Origin: Chloroflexota bacterium
GTDB lineage: Bacteria; Chloroflexota; Anaerolineae; Aggregatilineales; J027
Assembly: GCA_013112715.1 (NCBI GenBank)
Contig: JABFGB010000019.1
Location: 61,462 to 125,461 of the forward strand
Direction of reading: 5' to 3'
DNA length: 64,000 nt
The notes under the pieces are model-generated. The model saw only the letters and a list, made by a program, of their open reading frames with translations, was not told where the DNA came from and did no database searches. Within the stretch, counting starts at the first letter, position 1; the number at the start of each line of letters is the position of its first letter. Below, piece after piece: positions 8,077-16,932 of this stretch. Made by a program: the position numbers and the translations under genes.

Positions 8077-9306
8077 ATGCCATTTCCACTCAATTTTGAA
8101 GATTTGTTGGGTCATTGGGAATCCTATTTAGTTTCACTGGCGATTGGCATTGCCTTTGGCGTCGTCCTTGAAATCGCGGGGTTTGGCGATTCGCGTCGCC
8201 TTGCTGCTCAATTTTATCTGGGTGATATGACCGTTCTGAAGGTCATGTTCACGGGTATCGTAGTCGCAATGGTGATGGTGTTTGCCGCCTCAGCCGTCAA
8301 CCTGCTCGATTTTAATCTGGTCTGGGTCAACCCTACCTATCTTTGGCCCGGTATCGTCGGTGGGTTGATCATGGGGGTCGGGTTCATCATCGGCGGTTTT
8401 TGTCCCGGCACCTCGTTAGTCTCCGCTGCGACGGGTCGGCTCGATGGATTGTTTTTCGCCGTCGGTGCATTCTTCGGGATATTCCTTTTTGGTGAAACAG
8501 TGGGTTCATTTGAGGATTTTTGGTATTCCTCCTATGAAGGCCGCTACATCATCCCCGAATTTTTGAATATCAGCACGGGTGCGACGGTGGTGATTCTGGT
8601 GCTGTTTGCACTTGCCGCCTTCGCTTTTGCTGAACAAATGGAACGTATTTTTGGCGGGGCCGACCTCAAAAAAGCCCCTAAGTGGCGCTATGGTGCAGCC
8701 GGAACACTGTTGGCAGGCGCGGTGATTGTCATGTTCATTGGGCAGCCGGATACCGAAGATCGCTGGAACACGATTAAAGAGGATAAAGCCCCCGCGCTGG
8801 CGAATCGTGATGTGCAAATCCAAGCAGGTGAAGTGTTGGCTTTGATGCGTGATGACCGTATCAATTTGATTTTACTAGATGTGCGTGATGAGGCCGATTT
8901 CAACTTGTTCCATCTATTGGATGCCGTGAATATCCCGGCTGAAGAAATTCCAGACCATCTGAAAGAATTCCGCGCCAAATCTGCCAACACGGTCTTTATG
9001 GTGATCGGCAACGATGAAAAGGCCGCGACGGAGGTTTGGAAAACGATGGTTTCGGAGAGTGTGCCCAATGTCTATCTTTTGGAAGGCGGCATCAACAACT
9101 GGATTACAACCTTTGCTGATGAAGAGTTTAAGACCACCAGCCTCATTGAAAATCATGCCAATGACACACTGGCCTATACCTTTACTTCGGCGTTGGGCAG
9201 CCGTTATGCAATGGCGAACCCCAACCCAGATGTGTTCCAATTGGAGTACATTTCAAAGGTCAAATTGCAGGCAGCACGCGGCGGCAAGAGCGGCGGCTGT
9301 GGATAA
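8077..9306 (+). CDS. YeeE/YedE-family transporter half with C-terminal rhodanese-like domain
   Basis: Residues 1-~220 hold about six membrane helices with the second YeeE/YedE motif GGFCPGTSLVSAATGRLDG (conserved cysteine near 110). Residues ~245-355 form a rhodanese fold (LILLDVRDEADFNLFHLLDAVNIP ... LLEGGINNW, quoted in parts), but the active-site loop reads VIGNDEKAAT and has no cysteine, so it cannot carry a persulfide in the usual way. The extreme C terminus is GGKSGGCG, putting a lone cysteine one residue from the end in a flexible glycine tail. A strong AAAGGAGG site precedes the start. It is co-transcribed with the N-terminal half gene and ends at a strong terminator. A role in thiosulfate or sulfane-sulfur uptake is inferred. 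Confidence 0.82.
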   Translation: MPFPLNFEDLLGHWESYLVSLAIGIAFGVVLEIAGFGDSRRLAAQFYLGDMTVLKVMFTGIVVAMVMVFAASAVNLLDFNLVWVNPTYLWPGIVGGLIMGVGFIIGGFCPGTSLVSAATGRLDGLFFAVGAFFGIFLFGETVGSFEDFWYSSYEGRYIIPEFLNISTGATVVILVLFALAAFAFAEQMERIFGGADLKKAPKWRYGAAGTLLAGAVIVMFIGQPDTEDRWNTIKEDKAPALANRDVQIQAGEVLALMRDDRINLILLDVRDEADFNLFHLLDAVNIPAEEIPDHLKEFRAKSANTVFMVIGNDEKAATEVWKTMVSESVPNVYLLEGGINNWITTFADEEFKTTSLIENHANDTLAYTFTSALGSRYAMANPNPDVFQLEYISKVKLQAARGGKSGGCG

Positions 9307-9329
9307 TGTTCTAATTGCCTAAACCACAT

Positions 9330-9363
9330 AAGTACGAGAGACAGCACCCTCTCGTACTTTTTT
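9330..9363 (+). terminator. strong rho-independent terminator of the first sulfur operon
   Basis: A perfect 11-bp stem AAGTACGAGAG/CTCTCGTACTT with an 8-nt loop runs into a T-tract. It separates the transporter operon from the convergent LysR gene. Confidence 0.9.
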
Positions 9364-10267
9364 ATAGGTTATGGAGGGCTGGAAATTCGTCAGCGAGATG
9401 CTTTAGGAATGCCCGGGTGATGGGGCCAAAGGGTTTTTGCCGATTCCAGATGAGTTTCAACACACGATTCAGTGACACGCCCTCCAATGGCAAGGCACGC
9501 AGCAGCTTCGACTGTAGCTCTAGCCGGAGAGTGTAATCAGGCAAAATCGTGATCCCCATGCCCGCTATGACAGCTTGTTTGAGGGCTTCGGGGCTGTCAA
9601 ATTCAGCGGCGATTTCCGGCACGACCCCATGTTTCGCCAACTGACTTTCGAGCCAGCGGCGGGTCTGGCTATCTTTGGAGCGCATCACAAATTTTTGTGT
9701 ATATAGTGCTTCCAATGGGATCGCCTCTAATGCACACCACGCATGTCCTCGGCCCACCACCACATATTGCTGGACTCCTTGCAGCGCCGCATAACCAAGC
9801 CAGTCCATTTCTTCCAACTCACCTTCGATAAACGCGAGGTCAAGCCGATCCTGCTGCAAAAGTTCGACAATGCGCTGGGTGACATCGGTGGTGAGTGAGA
9901 GGGTCAATTGGGGGTAGGCCTTGCGAAACGACTGCATCCACCCCGGCAGTACGTAGCTTCCAATCCCCGGCGTCGCACCCAACCGAATCTCACCCCGTTT
10001 CAGATTGGCGACATCAGTCACGGCGACGGCGGCTTCGGTGACTAAATCCAAAATACGGCGGGCGTAATCTGCCAAGATTTGACCGGAGGGCGTGAGTGTC
10101 ACCCCGCGCCGACCCCGCACAAACAATTCCGTGCCGACACTGGCCTCTAATTCTTTGATGTGCTGACTAACAGCGGCCTGTGTCAAAAATAGGCGTTCGG
10201 CGGCAAGGCTAAAACTGCCAGTCTCAACTACCGCCTGAAAAATTTCGAGTTTATGGAAATCCAGCAT
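9362..10267 (-). CDS. LysR-family transcriptional regulator
   Basis: The 301-aa protein has the N-terminal LysR helix-turn-helix (residues ~4-62, with SFSLAAERLFLTQAAVSQHI) and a two-lobed effector domain starting near residue 90 (RLGATPGIGSYVLPGWMQ). It resembles CysB/CbbR-type regulators of sulfur or carbon metabolism. It lies between the two sulfur operons and is divergent from a rhodanese operon; a palindromic T-N11-A box sits 13 bp upstream of its start, so it probably represses itself and controls the divergent genes. The inducer cannot be read from the sequence. Confidence 0.9.
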   Translation of the reverse strand: MLDFHKLEIFQAVVETGSFSLAAERLFLTQAAVSQHIKELEASVGTELFVRGRRGVTLTPSGQILADYARRILDLVTEAAVAVTDVANLKRGEIRLGATPGIGSYVLPGWMQSFRKAYPQLTLSLTTDVTQRIVELLQQDRLDLAFIEGELEEMDWLGYAALQGVQQYVVVGRGHAWCALEAIPLEALYTQKFVMRSKDSQTRRWLESQLAKHGVVPEIAAEFDSPEALKQAVIAGMGITILPDYTLRLELQSKLLRALPLEGVSLNRVLKLIWNRQKPFGPITRAFLKHLADEFPALHNL

Positions 10268-10280
10268 CCTACATCCTGCT

Positions 10281-10295
10281 ATAAGTTTTACTTAT
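10281..10295. promoter_or_regulatory. LysR-type operator in the divergent promoter region
   Basis: ATAAGT-TTT-ACTTAT is a perfect palindrome with the T-N11-A arrangement of LysR binding sites. It is 13 bp from the lysR start and 81 bp from the rhodanese start. Confidence 0.65.
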
Positions 10296-10376
10296 GGTAG
10301 ATGATAACCTGTTCGGTCTGCCTCATCAACTCAAAATCGGCGATGATCATGCTACATCACACACAAGGGGATACCA

Positions 10377-10724
10377 ATGGAGCTATTCAAAAAATTGTTC
10401 GGTCAAAATTCATCATCCGCCTCGCTTTCAGCCCAAGAAGCAGAGCCTCGCCTTAAGGAATTTTTGGTATTGGATGTACGCCAACCAGCGGAATTTCAGG
10501 TGGGCCATATTGCTTCTGCCAAGTTGATTCCACTGGATAAACTGAATCAACGGCTCAATGAGCTTCCCAAAGATAAAACCATTCTATGCGTATGTCGTTC
10601 AGGGGCGCGGAGTGGTGTAGCAGTTCGCCAATTACAGTCGGCAGGTTATGATGCCATCAATCTGCGCGGCGGCATGGCGGCGTGGCAACGGGCCGGGTTA
10701 GCGGTCAAGAAAGGTACTCGATGA
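10377..10724 (+). CDS. single-domain rhodanese
   Basis: This 115-aa cytoplasmic protein is one rhodanese domain with the conserved VLDVRQPAEFQVGHI entry, an intact active-site loop CRSGARS (cysteine near residue 79) and the closing GGMAAWQRAG. It should accept sulfane sulfur as a cysteine persulfide. It is the first gene of a five-gene operon, divergent from the LysR gene, and its stop overlaps the start of the exporter (ATGA). Confidence 0.92.
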   Translation: MELFKKLFGQNSSSASLSAQEAEPRLKEFLVLDVRQPAEFQVGHIASAKLIPLDKLNQRLNELPKDKTILCVCRSGARSGVAVRQLQSAGYDAINLRGGMAAWQRAGLAVKKGTR

Positions 10725-11470
10725 TTCTGACGGGCCTGCTATTAGGCTTTGTCATCGGGCTGACGTTGGGGCTATTGGGCGGCGGCGGCTCGATTCTGAC
10801 TGTGCCCGCCCTTGTGTATCTGGTGGGTCAATCACCCCAAATGGCGGTCACGACTTCGCTGGCAGTGGTTGGCACAAACAGCGCCATCGGTGCTTATTTC
10901 CATCGCGGCCAGGGCACATTGAACTGGCGGGTGGCCCTATTATTTGGTGGCGCGGGGATCGGGATGGCCTATCTTTCGGCGGGCCTTTCCGAACATTTTG
11001 CCAAGTCGCTGCTTCTCACGATTTTCGCTTTTTTGATGCTCACCATCGGCCTGTTGATGACCTTTGCTCCCCGCCCCAATACATCCGCCAAAAAAGAGAT
11101 GAATTGGGTGGTGATCGTGCTGAGTGGTGCAGTGGTTGGATTGCTAACGGGGATATTGGGAGTCGGCGGGGGCTTTCTGATTGTACCTGCCCTTGTCATG
11201 CTCATCGGTCTGCCTTTTCAGCAGGCAGTGGGTACGTCGCTGGTGGTTATCGCCATGAACAGTTTTGCAGGATTTATGGGGCATTTGGGCCATGTCTCGT
11301 TGGATATGGGTCTGCTAATCACCTTTATGGCGTCGGGTCTGGTCGGCACATTTGTCGGGGCCAAGTCCGCCCATCGGATTAAGGCCGATCATCTGCGTCA
11401 AGCCTTTGCCCTTTTTGTTATCGGCCTAGCACTTGTGCTGTTATTCGACAATCTACCGAGTTTACTGTAA
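10721..11470 (+). CDS. TauE/SafE (TSUP) family sulfite/organosulfonate exporter
   Basis: I use the ATG that overlaps the rhodanese stop (ATGA, with AAAGG just upstream), giving 249 aa. There are seven to eight hydrophobic segments in two repeats, each with the glycine-rich TSUP motif: GLTLGLLGGGGSILTVPALVYL near residue 15 (shown in part) and GILGVGGGFLIVPALVML near 145. The family exports sulfite, sulfoacetate or related anions. In this operon, next to a persulfide-dioxygenase-like enzyme that would make sulfite, sulfite export is the natural guess. Confidence 0.9.
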   Translation: MILTGLLLGFVIGLTLGLLGGGGSILTVPALVYLVGQSPQMAVTTSLAVVGTNSAIGAYFHRGQGTLNWRVALLFGGAGIGMAYLSAGLSEHFAKSLLLTIFAFLMLTIGLLMTFAPRPNTSAKKEMNWVVIVLSGAVVGLLTGILGVGGGFLIVPALVMLIGLPFQQAVGTSLVVIAMNSFAGFMGHLGHVSLDMGLLITFMASGLVGTFVGAKSAHRIKADHLRQAFALFVIGLALVLLFDNLPSLL

Positions 11471-11480
11471 GGAATCACAC

Positions 11481-12884
11481 ATGTATATCCAACAATTTTT
11501 CATCGAAGGGATTGGCTGCGCCTCCTATTTGGTAGGCTGCGAAGCGCATGGGGTCGCCGCTGTGGTTGACCCTGACCGTGATATCCAGAAATATCTGGAT
11601 GTGGCCCGGTCAAAAAATCTCAAGATCACCCACATTATCGAAACCCACCTCCATGCCGATCATGTATCCGGCAACACGGAATTAGCAGATCGCACCGGGG
11701 CGGCCATCTATGTCCATGAATTAGGTAATGCCGAATTTGAGCATCAAGCCTTACATGGCGGTGATGTGATTGAACTCGGCAATATCCGTCTGTATATTCG
11801 CCACACCCCCGGTCATACCTCTGAAAGCATTACGGTTCTGGTCGCCGATACCACTCGTGCGGATGAGGCATGGATGGCGCTTACCGGTGATACCCTATTT
11901 GTTGGGGATATTGGTCGGCCTGATCTGGTGGGTATTGAGGCGGCACGCGGGCTTGCAGGCCAGATGTACGACACGCTGCACAACGAATTTTTCACCCTCA
12001 GCGATGGCGTGGTGATTTATCCCGGTCATGGCGCAGGATCGCTGTGTGGCAAATCCATTGGCTCGGTTCGCAGTACTTCAATGGGCTACGAAAAACATCA
12101 TAACCCGGCCCTTGCCCCGCGTGAGAAAAACGAATTTGTGGATTACGCGACCAGCAATTTGCCAGAGCAGCCTGCGAATCACACCCGTATCAAGGCCATG
12201 AATCGTAAAGGGCCACATGTGTTGGGTGAATTACAGGCGCGAGGTCTATCCATCCAAGAGGCCATTCCCTATTTCCAGCAAGGTGCGGCATTGTTGGATA
12301 CCCGCCCCAAGGCGGATTATGTCGAAAAACACATCCCCGGTTCGGTGCATTTGGAAGCCGATGACCAATTGTCGAATCGCATCGGTTTTGCCCTACCGCC
12401 AGACGTGCCAGTGATTCTACTGCTGCAAAATCCCGAAGATTATGCCCATGTGCGTTACAGCCTAGCACGGGTCGGTTTTGATGAAGTCGTCGGGTATATC
12501 GCTGACAGCCTTGCGACATGGGAAGCGATGGGTCTGCCAATTGCCAGTGGTGATGTACAGGATATTGAACCTGCTGAACTGAATGACCTGCTCAATTCCG
12601 CCGAACCGCCTGTAGTGGTGGATGTACGCGAATCGTGGGAATATGCTCAGGGTCATGTCCCCGGTGCGGTACTGATGCCACTCGGTCAATTGACCAGATT
12701 GGTTGATACCCTCAATCCCGAACACCCAGTCGCCGTGATTTGCGCGACAGGCAGCCGGAGTCAATCAGCCACCGCGTTATTTGGCAAGAAAGGCTTCAAG
12801 ACGATCTACAACGTCTTGGGCGGAACCATGTATTGGATGCAAAATGGGCTACCGTTGGAACGCGGCATGAAGGAGACCCTTTAG
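11481..12884 (+). CDS. persulfide-dioxygenase-like MBL-fold protein with two rhodanese domains
   Basis: The start is the ATG after AAGGA, giving 467 aa. Residues 1-~240 are a metallo-beta-lactamase fold of the ETHE1/persulfide dioxygenase type, with THLHADH, HTPGHTSES, TGDTLFVGDIGRPDL and YPGHGAGSLCGK carrying the iron ligands. A first rhodanese-like domain (~260-355) has no active-site cysteine (LLLQNPEDYAH in the loop); a second (~365-465) is intact with CATGSRS. The enzyme probably oxidises glutathione- or thiol-persulfide to sulfite, with the terminal domain feeding or draining sulfane sulfur. It sits 10 bp after the exporter gene. Confidence 0.9.
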   Translation: MYIQQFFIEGIGCASYLVGCEAHGVAAVVDPDRDIQKYLDVARSKNLKITHIIETHLHADHVSGNTELADRTGAAIYVHELGNAEFEHQALHGGDVIELGNIRLYIRHTPGHTSESITVLVADTTRADEAWMALTGDTLFVGDIGRPDLVGIEAARGLAGQMYDTLHNEFFTLSDGVVIYPGHGAGSLCGKSIGSVRSTSMGYEKHHNPALAPREKNEFVDYATSNLPEQPANHTRIKAMNRKGPHVLGELQARGLSIQEAIPYFQQGAALLDTRPKADYVEKHIPGSVHLEADDQLSNRIGFALPPDVPVILLLQNPEDYAHVRYSLARVGFDEVVGYIADSLATWEAMGLPIASGDVQDIEPAELNDLLNSAEPPVVVDVRESWEYAQGHVPGAVLMPLGQLTRLVDTLNPEHPVAVICATGSRSQSATALFGKKGFKTIYNVLGGTMYWMQNGLPLERGMKETL

Positions 12885-12889
12885 TAAAA

Positions 12890-13294
12890 ATGGATAAAAC
12901 AGCATTGGGGTTTAAAACCCAACTTCACACCGATATTGAAACAGCACAAACACGGGTCACAGATGCGTTAAAATCACAGGGGTTCGGGGTGCTGACGGAA
13001 ATTGATGTCAAAAACACCCTCAAGCAAAAGTTGAATGTGGATTTCCGGCCCTACAAGATATTGGGCGCGTGCAATCCCAATTTAGCCCACCAAGCCCTTG
13101 AGCTAGAACCAGAGGTCGGGCTGCTGCTGCCCTGCAACGTCACCTTATCGGAAATCGAACCCGGCCTCACCGAAGTGTCAATTATTGACCCGCTGGTAAT
13201 GTTGGGTGTGGTGCAAAATCCGCAGATGCAGCCTATTGCGGATCAGGCTCGTCAGCGCCTTGAAAAAGTGATGGATGCCCTACAAGAGGAATAA
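12890..13294 (+). CDS. DUF302 family protein
   Basis: Starting from the ATG 6 bp after the preceding stop gives a 134-aa soluble protein. It shows the DUF302 pattern: an N-terminal strand-helix (TRVTDALKSQGFGVLTEIDV), KILGACNP in the middle and GLLLPCNVTLSE. DUF302 proteins are small homodimers that often sit beside sulfur or heavy-metal genes and whose biochemical role is not established. Two cysteines are conserved in the ACNP and PCNV segments. The gene is in the middle of the rhodanese operon. Confidence 0.85.
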   Translation: MDKTALGFKTQLHTDIETAQTRVTDALKSQGFGVLTEIDVKNTLKQKLNVDFRPYKILGACNPNLAHQALELEPEVGLLLPCNVTLSEIEPGLTEVSIIDPLVMLGVVQNPQMQPIADQARQRLEKVMDALQEE

Positions 13295-13299
13295 TTGAA

Positions 13300-13779
13300 A
13301 TGGCTTCAAAAACAAATACTCAATCTCAACAGGCCCATCGTCGCAGTCGCCGTCCTGCCAAACAAAGTTTTTTCCAGAAAAATGCCAAGTGGCTCATTCC
13401 GGGTGTCGGGGTGCTATTATTGGTCATTATCGGTGCAGTCGTCCTGCTAGGCGATGACAGCAAATCCGGCAGCCTAGACCGGGAAATCTCCGTCAAGGAA
13501 GCCGCCGAAATGCGCGATGATGGCGCGTTTATCTTGGACGTGCGCGAGCAATCGGAATGGGATGAATTCCATATTCCCGGCGCAACCCTCATCCCACTCG
13601 GTCAGCTTGCCAGTCGTGTAGAGGAGCTTCCCAAAGACCAAGAGATTGTAGTGGTCTGTCGCTCCGGTAATCGCAGTCAAGAAGGACGCGACATTTTGCT
13701 GGATGCGGGCTTTGACAAAGTGACCAGCATGGCAGGTGGTGTTACAGAATGGCGTTCCGAAGGTTACCCCATCGAATAA
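13300..13779 (+). CDS. membrane-anchored rhodanese
   Basis: This 159-aa protein has a basic N-terminal tail, one membrane anchor (residues ~30-50, WLIPGVGVLLLVIIGAVVLL) and one rhodanese domain with ILDVREQSEWDEFHIPGA and an intact CRSGNRS loop (cysteine near 126). The positive-inside rule places the rhodanese outside the cytoplasm. It is last in the operon and would handle sulfane sulfur at the membrane surface, in contrast to the cytoplasmic rhodanese that opens the operon. Confidence 0.92.
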   Translation: MASKTNTQSQQAHRRSRRPAKQSFFQKNAKWLIPGVGVLLLVIIGAVVLLGDDSKSGSLDREISVKEAAEMRDDGAFILDVREQSEWDEFHIPGATLIPLGQLASRVEELPKDQEIVVVCRSGNRSQEGRDILLDAGFDKVTSMAGGVTEWRSEGYPIE

Positions 13780-13806
13780 GAGCCGCTGTCTCAACTGCAA
13801 TCTTTA

Positions 13807-13845
13807 GAAAGGAGGGAGGGAATAGAACCCCCTCCTTTCATTTTT
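13807..13845 (+). terminator. rho-independent terminator of the rhodanese operon
   Basis: A perfect 10-bp stem GAAAGGAGGG/CCCTCCTTTC with a 13-nt loop is followed by ATTTTT, 28 bp after the last stop codon. Confidence 0.88.
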
Positions 13846-13894
13846 CCAATAGAATATCTATCACTTATCCTTGTTTTTGAGGAGGTTTGGAACT

Positions 13895-14914
13895 ATGGCA
13901 AAGATTGGAATTGGGGTGATTGGGATTGGGCGCATGGGGCAGGTGTATGCCTCGCATGTCGCCAGTCAAATTGATGATGCACGGTTGGTGGCGGTGGCGG
14001 ATACCTATGTCCCAACCCTTGAGGCGTTTACATCAAAAAATAGCAGTGTCAAAGGCTACGTGGATTATCACGATCTGCTGGCGGATCCCGCGATTCAAGG
14101 AGTCATTGTTGCCACTTCGACCAGCACGCACCGCGATGTTGTAGTAGCAGCGGCGGCAGCAGGCAAGGCAATTTTCTGCGAAAAACCCACTGCACTGACC
14201 CTTGCTGCGACAGATGAGATGCTGGTAGCGGTCAACCAAGCCGGGGTCATGTTTCAGGTTGGGTTTATGCGTCGCTTCGATAAGGCATATGTCGAAGCAC
14301 GCCGCCAGATTGATGCCGATGTCATTGGGGAGCCAATCGTAGTGCGCTCGATTGGGCGCGATCCCTTCCGCACCAGCCTCGAATTTGCCAACCCTGCTGT
14401 TAGTGGTGGCTTGATTGTGGATATGGCAATTCACGACTTTGATATTATCCGATGGATGATGGGTGATGAAGTGGAACGGGTCTATACAGAGACTGCTAGT
14501 AAGGTTTATCCAGAGTTGGTTGAAGTTGGCGATGTGGACAATGCTATGATTAACGTCCGCTTCGTCAATGATGGTCTCGGCAATGTCGAGGTCAGTCGCA
14601 CCGCAGGCTATGGGTATGATATTCGCTGTACGGTGGTCGGTACAAAAGGTACTCTTGAGATAGGTTATTTGCAGGAGACCCCGGTTTTAACATTGTCTAA
14701 AGAGATTGGGGTACGGCATGATGTCGTTCCTTATTTCAAGGAACGCTTTGGCCCTGCCTATACCAAACAAATCGAACATTTTGTTGATTGTCTGCGCGAA
14801 GGAAAGCCACCCAAAGTATCTTCCGCTGATGCGCGTGCTGCCTTACAAGCCGCTATCGCCGCCACCGTTTCACAGCATGAACAACGAATTGTCTACGTCA
14901 ATGAAATTCAATAG
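13895..14914 (+). CDS. Gfo/Idh/MocA-family oxidoreductase, inositol dehydrogenase-like
   Basis: The start after GAGGAGG gives 339 aa. The N-terminal Rossmann fold begins at residue ~4 with IGIGVIGIGRMGQVYA; the conserved EKP triad lysine follows at about residue 95 (AIFCEKPTALTL), and the C-terminal Gfo domain includes GGLIVDMAIHDFDIIRWM with its catalytic Asp/His. Such enzymes oxidise sugar or inositol hydroxyls with NAD(P). The overall pattern is closest to myo-inositol 2-dehydrogenase, but the substrate cannot be fixed and no other inositol genes are nearby. Confidence 0.88.
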   Translation: MAKIGIGVIGIGRMGQVYASHVASQIDDARLVAVADTYVPTLEAFTSKNSSVKGYVDYHDLLADPAIQGVIVATSTSTHRDVVVAAAAAGKAIFCEKPTALTLAATDEMLVAVNQAGVMFQVGFMRRFDKAYVEARRQIDADVIGEPIVVRSIGRDPFRTSLEFANPAVSGGLIVDMAIHDFDIIRWMMGDEVERVYTETASKVYPELVEVGDVDNAMINVRFVNDGLGNVEVSRTAGYGYDIRCTVVGTKGTLEIGYLQETPVLTLSKEIGVRHDVVPYFKERFGPAYTKQIEHFVDCLREGKPPKVSSADARAALQAAIAATVSQHEQRIVYVNEIQ

Positions 14915-14963
14915 AACCTGAAAATCATCTGAGGCGGTCAAAGCTGTGCCGTCTTCTTTGATT

Positions 14964-16754
14964 CTATTCTGGAACATAGTGTCCATACAACTGTGCATAG
15001 ACCCCATGCTTTGCCAATAGCTCATCGTGTTTGCCCACTTCCACAATTTGCCCATTTTCCAAGACGATAATCCGATCCGCATTTTGCACGGTGGAAAGCC
15101 GATGGGCCACAACAAAGGTGGTACGGTTTTTCATTAAATACTGCAAGGCTTCTTGGATTAAGGCTTCGGAGGTGGTATCAAGGGCTGATGTCGCTTCATC
15201 CAACACCAGCACACGCGGGTTGCGGATGAGGGCGCGGGCAATGGCAATCCGTTGACGCTGTCCCCCCGAAAGCCGTGCCCCATTTTCACCGATCAGGGTA
15301 TCTAGCCCCTCCGGTAATTTCTCAATAAATTCGGCAAGGTTGGCGTCATGAATAACCTGCTGCAATTGGGCAGAGTCATATTTGGAAATGCCGTAGGTGA
15401 TGTTATCGCGCACTGTGCCCTCAAAAAGCACTGTCTCTTGGGGCACAAAAGCCAAAAAACGGCGATAGGTGCGTAAATCTAACCCTTTCATGTCCTGCCC
15501 ATCCAAGATAATGCGGCCTTCGCTGGGGCGCAGAAATCCGATGACTAGATTAAGCAGGGTCGTTTTACCTGCGCCGGAATGCCCCACAATGGCAATGGTC
15601 TCACCGGGGCGCACTTCGAGCGAAATATCCCTGACCGAATATTCCACGCTGTCGGGGTAGGCGTAGTCCACATTTTCAAAGCGGAAGTGTCCATGCAGCC
15701 CATGAACGACCTGTTTACCCTCATTGTGTTCCATATCAGGCGCTTCAAGGATTTCGCCCAATGAATAGATGGATTCAAAACCACGTGTGATGTCTGGCAA
15801 AATGTTGGTAATCTGCATCACGGCGTTGGTCAGACTGGTAAAATAGCCCGTCACCATGATGACATCTCCGATACTGACCGAGCCATAATTGTGATAGGCC
15901 ATATACGCAGCCATTACCAAACACAGCAGTTCAAACAGGCGAAACACCACCCATGAGGATGCCCCAAAAATAGCGTTGATCGCATCCAGCCGGATACCCG
16001 TTGATCGCACCCGATATAAGCGTTCTTCCACCCGGCGCAGTTCTTCTTCTTCAAGACCATGTGCGCGAGTAATGGGGATTAGGTGAATCATTTCAATTAG
16101 GCTAGAGGACATGCCCTCGACTTCGACACGGAATTCCCGATTGCGCTGTTTTAGGACATTGCGCAATTTTTGAATGAGCAGGGCGGCGGCGGGCACAGTC
16201 AATACAAAAAAGATCAAGAACGCCGGGGCACGGATGGCAGTTACGACCAGCGCGAAAATCAGCGTAAAAATGGCAGCGGGAATGGTGTGAAACACTAATG
16301 AGATGGTCTGTTGAAGCACCTCCACATCCCGCAGCATTTTGGTATTGAGCCTACCGCTGCTCTGTTGATGATAGAACTGGATAGAAAGTTGTTGCAAACG
16401 ACGCGCCACCGATGCTCGCAGGCGGGTTTCGATGTTGCGGGTGGCGGTGCTGAGGTTGAGAACAAACAGATAGTGGGTCGGGATATTTTGCACAAAGATG
16501 AATAACAAAATGGCTGAAAAAATCCACAAGCGCGAAATTGGTTGATGGTTCGCCACCACATCAATCACGCTGGCGGTCACAAGGGGCATGGCCCAGACCC
16601 CACTATGTTTGATGATGTACCAAATGATCGCCAACCCCAACCGTCGGCGTTCTTCTTGAACAAGGTGAATAACGGTGCGGAGAGGACGGCGCTGGCTGTA
16701 TGGATAACTGAGCAGTCGGTCAACATCCCGACGAATATGGGTAGATTCAGGCAT
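14964..16754 (-). CDS. ABC exporter, fused permease and ATPase
   Basis: The 596-aa half-transporter has six membrane helices in the first ~320 residues and an ATPase domain after ~345 with Walker A GHSGAGKTT (near 390), signature LSGGQRQRIAIARALI and Walker B VLVLDEATSALD followed by the H-loop AHRLST. It belongs to the MsbA/lipid-and-drug exporter class and would work as a homodimer because no partner half-transporter is adjacent. The substrate is unknown. Its 3' end faces the oxidoreductase gene. Confidence 0.93.
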   Translation of the reverse strand: MPESTHIRRDVDRLLSYPYSQRRPLRTVIHLVQEERRRLGLAIIWYIIKHSGVWAMPLVTASVIDVVANHQPISRLWIFSAILLFIFVQNIPTHYLFVLNLSTATRNIETRLRASVARRLQQLSIQFYHQQSSGRLNTKMLRDVEVLQQTISLVFHTIPAAIFTLIFALVVTAIRAPAFLIFFVLTVPAAALLIQKLRNVLKQRNREFRVEVEGMSSSLIEMIHLIPITRAHGLEEEELRRVEERLYRVRSTGIRLDAINAIFGASSWVVFRLFELLCLVMAAYMAYHNYGSVSIGDVIMVTGYFTSLTNAVMQITNILPDITRGFESIYSLGEILEAPDMEHNEGKQVVHGLHGHFRFENVDYAYPDSVEYSVRDISLEVRPGETIAIVGHSGAGKTTLLNLVIGFLRPSEGRIILDGQDMKGLDLRTYRRFLAFVPQETVLFEGTVRDNITYGISKYDSAQLQQVIHDANLAEFIEKLPEGLDTLIGENGARLSGGQRQRIAIARALIRNPRVLVLDEATSALDTTSEALIQEALQYLMKNRTTFVVAHRLSTVQNADRIIVLENGQIVEVGKHDELLAKHGVYAQLYGHYVPE

Positions 16755-16867
16755 ACTACTTCAACTACTCTTACTACTCTAATCTTGAACGTGTCGCTAA
16801 TGTGGCTATCCATTTTCGCACGTATCACTGGCCCTCGGCATAGTCATTATTTACCAAAGGCGACTCA

Positions 16868-16913
16868 ACAAAAAATAAAACCGCCCCTTCCGATTTTCAG
16901 AAGAAACGGTTTT
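16868..16913 (-). terminator. terminator of the M20 peptidase gene
   Basis: Read on the minus strand, AAAACCG and CGGTTTT pair around an inner CTTC/GAAG stem and are followed by ATTTTTTG. It lies just beyond the stop codon of the peptidase gene. Confidence 0.65.
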
Positions 16914-16932
16914 GGGAGGCGTGTTTTATGCA

